This document shows positions 1 through 7,999 of a stretch of 34,850 bases of DNA, piece by piece. Position 1 is the stretch's first letter. Each line of letters begins with the position of its first letter. The position numbers were made by a program, and so were the translations under genes. This DNA is from a bacterium (GTDB lineage: Bacteria; Ratteibacteria; UBA8468; B48-G9; JAFGKM01): positions 1 to 34,850 of the forward strand of contig JAKPNC010000085.1 in the NCBI GenBank assembly GCA_029548585.1, written 5' to 3'. The notes beneath the pieces are model-generated. The model worked only from the letters and a program-made list of their open reading frames with translations, was not told where the DNA came from and did not search any database.

Positions 1-1336
1 ACTGCAGGCATATATACCTGCGGGCACACAGTGTACGATTTTGCCCACATAGGCAACTTCAGGGCATACGTTTTCGAGGACATGCTTCACAGGTTCCTGG
101 AATACGCCGGCTACACCGTAAGAAGGGTTATGAACATTACCGACGTAGACGACAAGACCATCGCTGGCGCCATGAAGGAAGGCACCGATCTGAGAACATA
201 TACCGACAGATTCGTCGGGGCTTTCATCTCCGACATGGAGACCCTCAGGCTCAAGAAGCCTGATTTCATCCCGAGGGCCACGGAACATATAAAGGAGATG
301 GAGGAGCTTGTTAAAACCCTCCTTGCAAAAGGGTACGCCTACGAAAAGGACGGAGACGTATATTTCAGCATTTCGAAGTTTCCCGCCTACGGACGGCTTT
401 CCGGGGTCGACCTTGAAGGGATGAAACCCGGCGCCCGGGTTGCGGTGGACGAATACTCCAAAGAAGACGCGCGGGATTTCGCCCTGTGGAAAAAAGAGGA
501 TTCCGGCATCTACTGGGATACCGGCCTGGGCAGGGGAAGGCCCGGTTGGCACCTTGAATGCTCCGCAATGAGCATGAAATACCTCGGAGAAACTTTCGAC
601 ATACACACGGGAGGGGAAGACAACATATTCCCTCACCACGAGAACGAGATAGCCCAGAGCGAGGCCGCAACGGGAAAAAAGTTCGTCAACTACTGGCTCC
701 ACTGCGCATACCTGCTGGTGAATAACGAGAAGATGTCAGTCCAGGGGCAACTTCTATACCCTTCGCGACCTGGTCGGCAGGGGATTCAACCCGGTAGCCA
801 TAAGGTACCTGCTGATGTCATCCCATTACAGGGACCACCTGAATTTCACGGAAAACTCCCTGAAACAGTCGGAGAATACCGTCAGGAATTACAACGCCTT
901 CTACCAGTCCCTCGGGTTCTGCAGGGGGGATGCTGACAATAAAGCCATAAAGGAATATATACAGCAGGCAAGGGAAGGTTTCAGGAAAGAACTCGGGGAC
1001 GATCTGAACATATCCGCCGCCATGGGGGCCGTTTTCGGATTCATAAAGAATGTCAACATAGAGATTTCATCAGGAAACATCGGAGCCTCAAACGCCCGTG
1101 AAGCAAAAAATTTCATCGAAGAGATAGACTTCGTTCTCCAGATCCTCGACTGGCAGGAGACCGAACTCCCCGCAGAAGACGCCCTCCTGGTACAGGAGAG
1201 AGAGAAGGCAAGAAGGGAGAAAGATTTCGAAAAGGCTGACAGGATAAGAGAAACCCTTTTGCGGAAAGGAATATCCCTTGAAGACACACCCTATGGAACG
1301 AGATGGAAGACCGGCTCAGGCCAGGCCGGCCGCTGA
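1..1336 (+). CDS. cysS: Cysteinyl-tRNA synthetase, 5'-truncated by window edge, interrupted by a frameshift at about 738-740
   Basis: Frame 1 from base 1 reads [27 protein letters not shown]...[15 protein letters not shown]...[21 protein letters not shown]...NNEKMS; frame 2 from 740 continues [43 protein letters not shown]. Classic class Ia CysRS motifs in both halves. Confidence 0.95.
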
Positions 1337-1766
1337 AGGAATAACCCTCGTCGAGGTACTGGTCGTAATCGCCATCATATGCATGCTGGCCGCCGCACTG
1401 ATGCCGGTTTACAACAAGGCGCGGCTGCGGGCTCTTACCGTCAGCACCAAAACCATCATCCACTCCATTGAAGCCGCCTTTTCAATGTACACATCTGATT
1501 TCGGAGATTATCCCGCCCACTCGGGAAGCGACACATCCTTCCTGGTAGGACTCCTCCAGGGGCCGGTTGAAAGCAGCCTGTGGAAAGGACCTTACATGAG
1601 GTTCAGAGAAAAGGATCTTGACCCGGACAATAATATAGTCGACGCCTGGGGCTCCCCCCTTTACTATGGATATCCGCAGGAAGAGAAGGATAACGTGCCC
1701 TATCTGATAATATCTCCCGGCCCCGACAGGAAACAGGCCACCCCGGACGACATAGGAAACTGGTAA
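1293..1766 (+). CDS. Type II secretion/type IV pseudopilin, GspG-like
   Basis: N-terminal GITLVEVLVVIAIICMLAAALMP methylation motif and C-terminal DAWGSPLYYGYP...ISPGPDRKQATPDDIGNW typical of GspG. ATG at 1293 (ORF open from TTG 1278), overlapping the cysS 3' end. Confidence 0.85.
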   Translation: MERDGRPAQARPAAEGITLVEVLVVIAIICMLAAALMPVYNKARLRALTVSTKTIIHSIEAAFSMYTSDFGDYPAHSGSDTSFLVGLLQGPVESSLWKGPYMRFREKDLDPDNNIVDAWGSPLYYGYPQEEKDNVPYLIISPGPDRKQATPDDIGNW

Positions 1767-1768
1767 AA

Positions 1769-2716
1769 ATGCTTACCTTAAAAAAGTGTCTTCTGCTGCA
1801 GACGATTCTGGTATTTTTTTCATCCTCCCTGCTCTTTTCACAGCCTGCCTCCCTGAAATTTTCGGGTTTTATCAACGACTACACGGGAACCCTCGATGAG
1901 GGAGAAAAAGAATCTCTGGAAAATCTCGTGCAGTCCATTGAGCGGGAAACCTCCTCCGAGATAGCCGTGGCGATAATAGACAGTCTCGGAGGCGACAGCA
2001 TCGAAGATTACGCCAACGAGCTGTTTAACGGGTGGGGCATAGGGAAAAAATTGAAAAATAACGGGGTCCTCATGCTGGTCGTATTGAAGGAGAGGAATAT
2101 AAGGATAGAAGTCGGCTACGGTTTAGAATCCGTACTTCCCGACGGACTTTGCGGCAGGATAATAAGGAACTCCATCTCCCCTGAGTTCAGGAAAGGCAAT
2201 TTTTACGGTGGAATCCACGCCGGCATACAGGATATTTCAAGCGCTATACGGGGCAAGGATCCTTACCCGGACGCAGGCCTGGCAGGAAACAAAGGCAAAG
2301 GGGCCGCGGCCTTCTTTGCGGTGTGGCACATTTTCCTCATCTTTTTCTCCTACGGGCTCCTCCGCAAAGCCGGCATAATCTCATATGCCGCTCTCATAGC
2401 CATTCTTGCGATTTTCACTTTTTCCGCCAGGGGCATTCAAAAGGAGGAAGTCCTTCTCTTCTTCACGCTAATACCCTTTTTTTTCGTCTTCCTGATGGGG
2501 CTTCTGTCTCCCCTGATATTCGCCATAGTTGCATGGAGGCTGAAGAAAAAGTATAAAGGCGGCTGGAAATCCCGTATGCCGTCATACATGAAAAACATAA
2601 TGGCCTATTCCGATTCGCGCGGAGGATTCCGGGGCGGTGGAGGAGGAAGCTTCGGTGGAGGGGGAAGCTTCGGTGGAGGCTCAAGCGGAGGAGGAGGAGC
2701 CAGCGGAAGCTGGTAA
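1769..2716 (+). CDS. TPM domain (YgcG family) membrane protein with Gly-rich C-terminus
   Basis: Signal peptide, FINDYTGTLDEGEKESLENLVQSIERETSSEIAVAIIDSL...NNGVLMLVVLKERNIRIEVGYGLESVLPD, TM segments, GGGGSFGGGGSFGGGSSGGGGASGSW tail. Confidence 0.9.
   Translation: MLTLKKCLLLQTILVFFSSSLLFSQPASLKFSGFINDYTGTLDEGEKESLENLVQSIERETSSEIAVAIIDSLGGDSIEDYANELFNGWGIGKKLKNNGVLMLVVLKERNIRIEVGYGLESVLPDGLCGRIIRNSISPEFRKGNFYGGIHAGIQDISSAIRGKDPYPDAGLAGNKGKGAAAFFAVWHIFLIFFSYGLLRKAGIISYAALIAILAIFTFSARGIQKEEVLLFFTLIPFFFVFLMGLLSPLIFAIVAWRLKKKYKGGWKSRMPSYMKNIMAYSDSRGGFRGGGGGSFGGGGSFGGGSSGGGGASGSW
2645..2679 (+). repeat. Two 17-nt direct repeats GGAAGCTTCGGTGGAGG (18-nt period) in the Gly-rich tail
   Basis: Direct reading: 2645-2661 and 2663-2679 are identical. 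Confidence 0.85.
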
Positions 2717-2733
2717 AAGGCAAAGGCAAAAAA

Positions 2734-3402
2734 ATGGAAGAGGAAATACGTCGGAAAGTCTCGTTTTTCATCAAGAAACTGATAGAAACTTTCAACGGAA
2801 GGCTCCTGAGCGTAATAGCCTACGGAAGCAGCGCAGACGGCAGTTACGTGCCAGGGAAATCCGACATCAACCTGCTGGTCGTTGTCGGGGAACTGACATT
2901 CGAAGACATGCGCATTCTCAGAAAAACGGCCGTCAGAAATGCCGTTAAGAACGGCATCTCCCCTTTCTTCTTCACCCCGGAATTCATCAGGGGTTCTGCG
3001 GACACCTTCGCGGTGGAATGGAAGGAGATGAAAGAGAAACGCCTGGTTTTGTTCGGAAGTGATATAATAAAAGATATACAGGTGGAAAACAGGGACCTGC
3101 TCTTGCAGCTGGAAAGGGAAATAAAGCAGAATTACGTGAGATTTCAGCATGCCATGATATTTGACCCTGACATTTATTACGCCCTCGGAGAGTCTTTCAG
3201 AACCCTGAAGGTTTTTCTCCGAAACTCGTACAGGGCCATGGGAAAGAAGATTGAAAGGCCGCCGTACTTCAGCGAGCTCGAACGGATCCTTGACAGGAAA
3301 CCCTTCTTCTGCAGGAAGGAAAAAACGGAAAGCCTGGCCCGGCAACACCTCGCTTTTCTCGGGGACCTCCTGCAGTCCTTTGACAAACCCGCCGGGACAT
3401 GA
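2734..3402 (+). CDS. Nucleotidyltransferase-fold protein
   Basis: VIAYGSSADGSYVPGKSDINLLVVVGEL = GS-x(n)-DxD motif of Pol beta-like nucleotidyltransferases. Confidence 0.75.
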   Translation: MEEEIRRKVSFFIKKLIETFNGRLLSVIAYGSSADGSYVPGKSDINLLVVVGELTFEDMRILRKTAVRNAVKNGISPFFFTPEFIRGSADTFAVEWKEMKEKRLVLFGSDIIKDIQVENRDLLLQLEREIKQNYVRFQHAMIFDPDIYYALGESFRTLKVFLRNSYRAMGKKIERPPYFSELERILDRKPFFCRKEKTESLARQHLAFLGDLLQSFDKPAGT

Positions 3403-3419
3403 CAAAAGGAGACAGGAAG

Positions 3420-3986
3420 ATGAAGAAATGGTATATCATACCGGCTCTGCTGGCATTGGCGGCAATAATCGTTTTTTCCCTCTTCAGGTCACATTACAAC
3501 AGGCTGGTATACCTTAACCAGCAGGCGGAAGAATCGTGGGCGCAGGTCGACAACGTGCTCCAGAGAAGAAACGACCTCATTCCGAACCTCGTGGAAACCG
3601 TCAAGGGATACGCAAAACACGAAAAAGAAGTCTTCGTGGAGATAACCGAGGCCCGCAGCCGCTGGGCGGGAGCAAAAACCCTCCAGGAGAAGGAAGGGGC
3701 GGCAAACGATATTTCCGGGGCTCTCGGGAAACTGATGCTGGTGGTTGAAAACTATCCGCAACTGAAGGCAAACGAAAATTTCCTGTCGCTTCAGGACGAG
3801 CTTGCAGGGACCGAAAACAGGATCTCGGTGGAAAGGAAAAGGTACAACGGATCCGTGAGAGAATATAACACGGCCGCCCAAAGCTTTCCAACGATGATCT
3901 TTGCCCGCATCTTCGGCTTTGAAAAAGAGAAGGATTACTTCCAGGCCCAGGAAGAAAGCAGGACTGTCCCGCAAGTGACCTTTTAA
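3420..3986 (+). CDS. LemA family protein
   Basis: MKKWYIIPALLALAAIIVFSLFRSHYNRLVYLNQQAEESWAQVDNVLQRRNDLIPNLVETVKGYAKHEKEVF: canonical LemA (ORF open from 3399). Confidence 0.95.
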   Translation: MKKWYIIPALLALAAIIVFSLFRSHYNRLVYLNQQAEESWAQVDNVLQRRNDLIPNLVETVKGYAKHEKEVFVEITEARSRWAGAKTLQEKEGAANDISGALGKLMLVVENYPQLKANENFLSLQDELAGTENRISVERKRYNGSVREYNTAAQSFPTMIFARIFGFEKEKDYFQAQEESRTVPQVTF

Positions 3987-4056
3987 AAAGCGGCCGGGAA
4001 GGGTAAAACATTAAATGCAGGATAAATTCCGGCAGATGAGCTGGAAGGAGGAACAA

Positions 4057-4821
4057 ATGTCGAGAAGAATTATGTTGGTAGCCGCGGCGGTTGCAGCCTT
4101 TGCAGGACTTCTGCAGGCACAACCGGTCGCCGACCGGGCAGGATTCCTGAAGGGGATGCAGGAAAAACAAGCATCGATGAAGAATATCAGCGGAAGCTTC
4201 GAGATGGGAATCAGCATGATGGGCAGCGCCATGAAAATACCGGGCAAGTTCTGGCAGAAGGACGAGAAGATACGCATGGATATGGATATAAGGATGCCCG
4301 GCATGGAGACCTCCATGGAACAGATAATGATCATGGACGGGAAAAAGATGTTGCAGTACCAGAAGATGATGAATACCGTTATCACGGTAGACATGACAAA
4401 GATGCCAGAAGAAATCAGGAAAGCAATGAAGCAGTCTTCCCTGGTGGGAGGCAAGGATACTTTCTCCGGGATGGAAAAGATAGCAGACGAAGTGGAGATA
4501 GAAGAGACGTCCCGCAACGGAAAGAAATGCTTTCTTCTCACTCTCAATGATATCAGCAAGCTGAGCGGCATGACCCCCCTGGGGATGGCCAACCCAGGCC
4601 AGATGTTCAAGAAACTGCTTATCTGGATTGACCGGGAAACGCTCCTGCCGGCTCTGGTCCAAATCTTCGGGGAGTCCGAAACCCCTGGCATGTGGATAGA
4701 ATTCAAGGATATTAAAACCTCGGATATCGGAGAAGATATCTTCAAGGCCGCATTTCCGGCGGACGCCAAACAGATTGACATGACGGACGCAGTCATGAAG
4801 ATGTTCGAACATAAGAAATGA
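4057..4821 (+). CDS. Exported Met-rich LolA/DUF4412-like protein
   Basis: AAGGAGG ribosome-binding site before ATG 4057; signal peptide MSRRIMLVAAAVAAFAGLLQAQ; beta-rich body with DEKIRMDMDIRMPGMETSMEQIMIMDGKKMLQY. Family assignment by pattern only. Confidence 0.6.
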   Translation: MSRRIMLVAAAVAAFAGLLQAQPVADRAGFLKGMQEKQASMKNISGSFEMGISMMGSAMKIPGKFWQKDEKIRMDMDIRMPGMETSMEQIMIMDGKKMLQYQKMMNTVITVDMTKMPEEIRKAMKQSSLVGGKDTFSGMEKIADEVEIEETSRNGKKCFLLTLNDISKLSGMTPLGMANPGQMFKKLLIWIDRETLLPALVQIFGESETPGMWIEFKDIKTSDIGEDIFKAAFPADAKQIDMTDAVMKMFEHKK

Positions 4822-4857
4822 GAAAGTGCTGGCCGTTCACGGAGGCGGCAGGAAAGG

Positions 4858-6390
4858 ATGGAAAAAAGCGAAAGAGAGATAGACATACTCATACGGGCGC
4901 GTTATCCCATCATCTTCGTTGCAACCTACGAAGAAGAGAGATTTTCCTCTTTTCTGGACAGGCTCAGCAAACAGCAGAATAAGAGACTGCTGGTCTGGTC
5001 CATTACTTCAGGGATGCAGAAATACGGAGAAACGGGTGTGGATGAATCCACCAGGGATCCGTTGGCGGCTCTCAACTGCGCGGAAAAAGAGACCGGCCCG
5101 GCTATCTTCCTTTTCAAGGATTTCCACCCTTACCTTTCCGACCCTTCCGTCGTGCGCAAGCTGAGGGACCTTTCGAGCAATCTGAAGAGCACTTACGAAA
5201 CGCTGGTACTGGTTTCACCTGTCCTCACGGTTCCCCCGGAACTCGAAAAAGATGTCGCAATAGTGGATTACCAGCTGCCGGACAGGGAAGCGATAGGGAA
5301 ACTCCTGGATACAATCATTAAAGCCGTTTCGTCAAGGGGGACAATAAAGCTCGATGCGCCGGCGGAGGTGAAGGAAAAGCTTGTCGATGCCGCTCTCGGA
5401 TTAACCTTCAACGAGGCCGAAAACGCTTTTGCCCGGGCGATCATAACCGACAACGCGCTGGGCCCCAAGGACGTCGACAGGGTGCTCTCGGAAAAGAAAC
5501 AGATTATCAGGAAGTCGGGCATCCTCGATTATTTTCACACGGAAGAGGATATAGGCAGCGTCGGAGGTCTCGACAACCTGAAAGCATGGCTGGAAAAGAG
5601 GGCGCTTGCCTTTACCCGGAAAGCGAAGGATTTCGGGTTGCCCGAGCCGAAGGGCATCCTCCTGGCAGGAGTCCAGGGTTGCGGGAAATCCCTGACGGCC
5701 AAGGCAGTTTCAAACCTCTGGCAGATACCTCTTCTCAGGTTCGACGTAGGACGGGTTTTTTCCGGAGTGGTGGGATCTTCGGAAGAAAACATGAGGAAGG
5801 CCATAAAGACGGCTGAATCGATCGCACCGGTCATTCTATGGGTTGACGAGATAGAAAAATCCCTTTCGGGAGTCCAGAGCTCATCCTTCTCAGATGCGGG
5901 AACGAGCGCCAGGGTCTTCGGAACCTTCATAACCTGGCTCCAGGAAAAAACAGCTCCTGTTTTCGTCATTGCGACGGCCAACAACATCGACCTGCTCCCT
6001 CCCGAACTACTGAGAAAGGGAAGGTTCGACGAAATTTTCTTCATTGACCTTCCGAACCAAAATGAAAGGATTGAAATCTTCAGGATACACCTTATGAAGA
6101 GAAAAAGAAAACCTGAGAATTTTGACCTTGAAGCTCTTGCTTCGGCCTCCGGGAATTTCAGCGGAGCCGAAATAGAACAAGCGGTCATTTCGGCCCTCTT
6201 TGACGCCTTCGTGGATAATAGGGATCTTCTAACGGGAGACGTGGAAAAAAGCATAAGGGCCACCGTCCCGCTTGCCACAACCATGAGCGACAAGGTCAGG
6301 AACCTCCGGCAGTGGGCGGAAACCCGGACAGTACCTGCAACGGCAAGGAGGATTGGGATTGCGGAGCAGGGGAGAAAACTCGAGTTCTGA
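4858..6390 (+). CDS. Ycf46-type AAA+ ATPase
   Basis: GILLAGVQGCGKSLTAKAVSNLWQIPLLRFDVGRVFSGVVGSSEENMRKAIKTAESIAPVILWVDEIEKSLSG...VFVIATANNIDLLPPELLRKGRFDEIFFIDLPNQNERIEIFRIHL, with an N-terminal non-ATPase domain as in Ycf46. Confidence 0.88.
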   Translation: MEKSEREIDILIRARYPIIFVATYEEERFSSFLDRLSKQQNKRLLVWSITSGMQKYGETGVDESTRDPLAALNCAEKETGPAIFLFKDFHPYLSDPSVVRKLRDLSSNLKSTYETLVLVSPVLTVPPELEKDVAIVDYQLPDREAIGKLLDTIIKAVSSRGTIKLDAPAEVKEKLVDAALGLTFNEAENAFARAIITDNALGPKDVDRVLSEKKQIIRKSGILDYFHTEEDIGSVGGLDNLKAWLEKRALAFTRKAKDFGLPEPKGILLAGVQGCGKSLTAKAVSNLWQIPLLRFDVGRVFSGVVGSSEENMRKAIKTAESIAPVILWVDEIEKSLSGVQSSSFSDAGTSARVFGTFITWLQEKTAPVFVIATANNIDLLPPELLRKGRFDEIFFIDLPNQNERIEIFRIHLMKRKRKPENFDLEALASASGNFSGAEIEQAVISALFDAFVDNRDLLTGDVEKSIRATVPLATTMSDKVRNLRQWAETRTVPATARRIGIAEQGRKLEF

Positions 6391-6423
6391 GAACCCAGGG
6401 CCGCAATCTTTGGCGGCGCCATA

Positions 6424-7185
6424 ATGGACAATAAAGACAGGTTCGGAAAGATAGAGAATGAAAGCATAACGGTCGGCATAACCAGGAAGGAAAAAAGGGA
6501 AAGCAGGTTTGACCGTCTGGAATACTCCGATGATGCCGGACAACCCGGTCCCGCACCTGCCGCAGATAAAAAGTATTTCCCCTGTTTCAGGTGCAACAGG
6601 AACAACCGGGCCGGCAGCCTTTACTGCATATACTGCGGCGAGATCTTCCCTGATGTTGCCGAGTCGACGGGAAGCGGCCTTGAGCCGTACGAGATAAGAT
6701 GCCCACAGTGCGGGAAAACCGGAAACAGGAACCAGAAATCCTGCATATGGTGCGGACACGGTTTTGTTCCGACGGAAGAAAATATCCTGGCCCGTGGAAC
6801 CCCGGTCGAGATAGAGATAAACGGCATAAGGTACAGGTCGACCGACAGGTACCTGCCCGGGTTTGTAAGGGAAGCCATGGTAAAAATGAAGAAAGGCGGC
6901 CTTTCACCCGCAGAAAAAGAAGAGATACTCAGGGAACTCAGGGCAAAACAGGCAGGGAGCAGGTTTGAGGTTCTCCTGTCGATAGAAAAAGGAAGGAATG
7001 CGGCCGCGGCGTACTCTCTCCTGGCAGCGGGAGGATTTATCACTTTCGGCGCAATGATACTTGCCGATCTGAAAAAGCCGGTTGCCGCACTTATTGTCGG
7101 CATCCCCGGATTCCTTATTATCTTGGCAGGAATGTTGATGCTTGCGATTTCCGGGAGAGAAAACGGACAAAATCCCATGGGATGA
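6424..7185 (+). CDS. Double zinc-ribbon membrane protein
   Basis: CFRCNRNNRAGSLYCIYCG and CPQCGKTGNRNQKSCIWCG motifs, C-terminal hydrophobic pair (AYSLLAAGGFITFGAMILADL, VAALIVGIPGFLIILAGMLMLAI). Confidence 0.75.
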   Translation: MDNKDRFGKIENESITVGITRKEKRESRFDRLEYSDDAGQPGPAPAADKKYFPCFRCNRNNRAGSLYCIYCGEIFPDVAESTGSGLEPYEIRCPQCGKTGNRNQKSCIWCGHGFVPTEENILARGTPVEIEINGIRYRSTDRYLPGFVREAMVKMKKGGLSPAEKEEILRELRAKQAGSRFEVLLSIEKGRNAAAAYSLLAAGGFITFGAMILADLKKPVAALIVGIPGFLIILAGMLMLAISGRENGQNPMG

Positions 7186-7235
7186 CGGGGATGCACCAGG
7201 GGCGGTTGAACCGGCCTTTAATAAAGGAGAGGAAG

Positions 7236-7649
7236 ATGAGCGCTCTGTGCGGCATCGAACTTGTGATAGAAAGCCTCATGATGCTAAGGAAAACCCTTGA
7301 CGACCTTAAGATCCGTTATGCCCTGCTTGAAGAGATGGAAAAAAGCGAGAAAACGCTTTTCGAGATCCAGACAGGGGAAGGGAAAACAGAGCTTGCAGAA
7401 ATAATTATTAACGACGGAAGCGGTACCAGGACAGGTTTTCAGAAACAGGCTGACGGGAGATACAGGATCATATCAACGGCTTCTTCAAGAGAAGAATCGA
7501 GGCAACAGAAAAAGCTCGCCGGCAGGATAAAGCGCAGGTACGCTTACAACAGGATCAGGGAAGAATTATCAAAGCAGGGGTACCTGGTCGTGGAAGAAGA
7601 GAAAGAAGGCGATGAAACCGTCAGGATACTGGCAAGAAGGTGGAGATAG
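7236..7649 (+). CDS. DUF1257 (Ycf35-like) protein
   Basis: AAAGGAGAGG RBS then ATG 7236; MSALCGIELVIESLMMLRKTLDDLKI...TGFQKQADGRYRIIS...KLAGRIKRRYAYNRIREELSKQGYLVVEEEKEGDETVRILARRW matches the DUF1257 pattern (dGxY..., YAY.., RRW end). Confidence 0.75.
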   Translation: MSALCGIELVIESLMMLRKTLDDLKIRYALLEEMEKSEKTLFEIQTGEGKTELAEIIINDGSGTRTGFQKQADGRYRIISTASSREESRQQKKLAGRIKRRYAYNRIREELSKQGYLVVEEEKEGDETVRILARRWR

Positions 7650-7705
7650 AAGATTTATGCGCACGGAGATTTGCAGGCCAAAAGCCCGCCAGAAATCAGG
7701 AGAAG

Positions 7706-7933
7706 ATGAACAAGAAAGAAGAACTGGAGATCTTCATATCGGAAGAGGGCGAGATAAAGGTGCGGGTCAGGGGCGCCAGGGGTGGTTCCTGCATGACGGT
7801 CCTTGAAAAATTCGCAGGCAAAGTCGGCAGGATCAGGGACGTGGTAAAAACCCCCGAGTTCTACCAGGAAGACGTAAGCACAACAGGAAAAATCAGGCAG
7901 GAAAGAAGACACGGGATGCAGGGGAAGAACTGA
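7706..7933 (+). CDS. DUF2997 protein
   Basis: MNKKEELEIFISEEGEIKVRVRGARGGSCMTVLEKFAGKVGRIRDVVKTPEFYQED: I.I..dGei...v.G..G.sC......G.v.....TpEfY pattern, position immediately after DUF1257. Confidence 0.75.
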   Translation: MNKKEELEIFISEEGEIKVRVRGARGGSCMTVLEKFAGKVGRIRDVVKTPEFYQEDVSTTGKIRQERRHGMQGKN

Positions 7934-7999
7934 AGGATTCCTGCGAAAACACCGGCCTGATACAGAGTTCATGAACTTTTTTTTCAACCAGGGAGAAAA

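Noticed and set aside
2637-2715. GGA/GGT-rich tandem stretch as possible regulatory repeat
   Set aside because: Explained by the Gly-rich C-terminus that is typical of TPM/YgcG proteins.
3601-4812. 403-aa minus-strand ORF
   Set aside because: Antisense to LemA and the Met-rich protein; His/Leu/Arg-rich translation typical of a shadow frame.
5535-6605. 356-aa minus-strand ORF
   Set aside because: Antisense to the Ycf46 ATPase; no recognisable motif.
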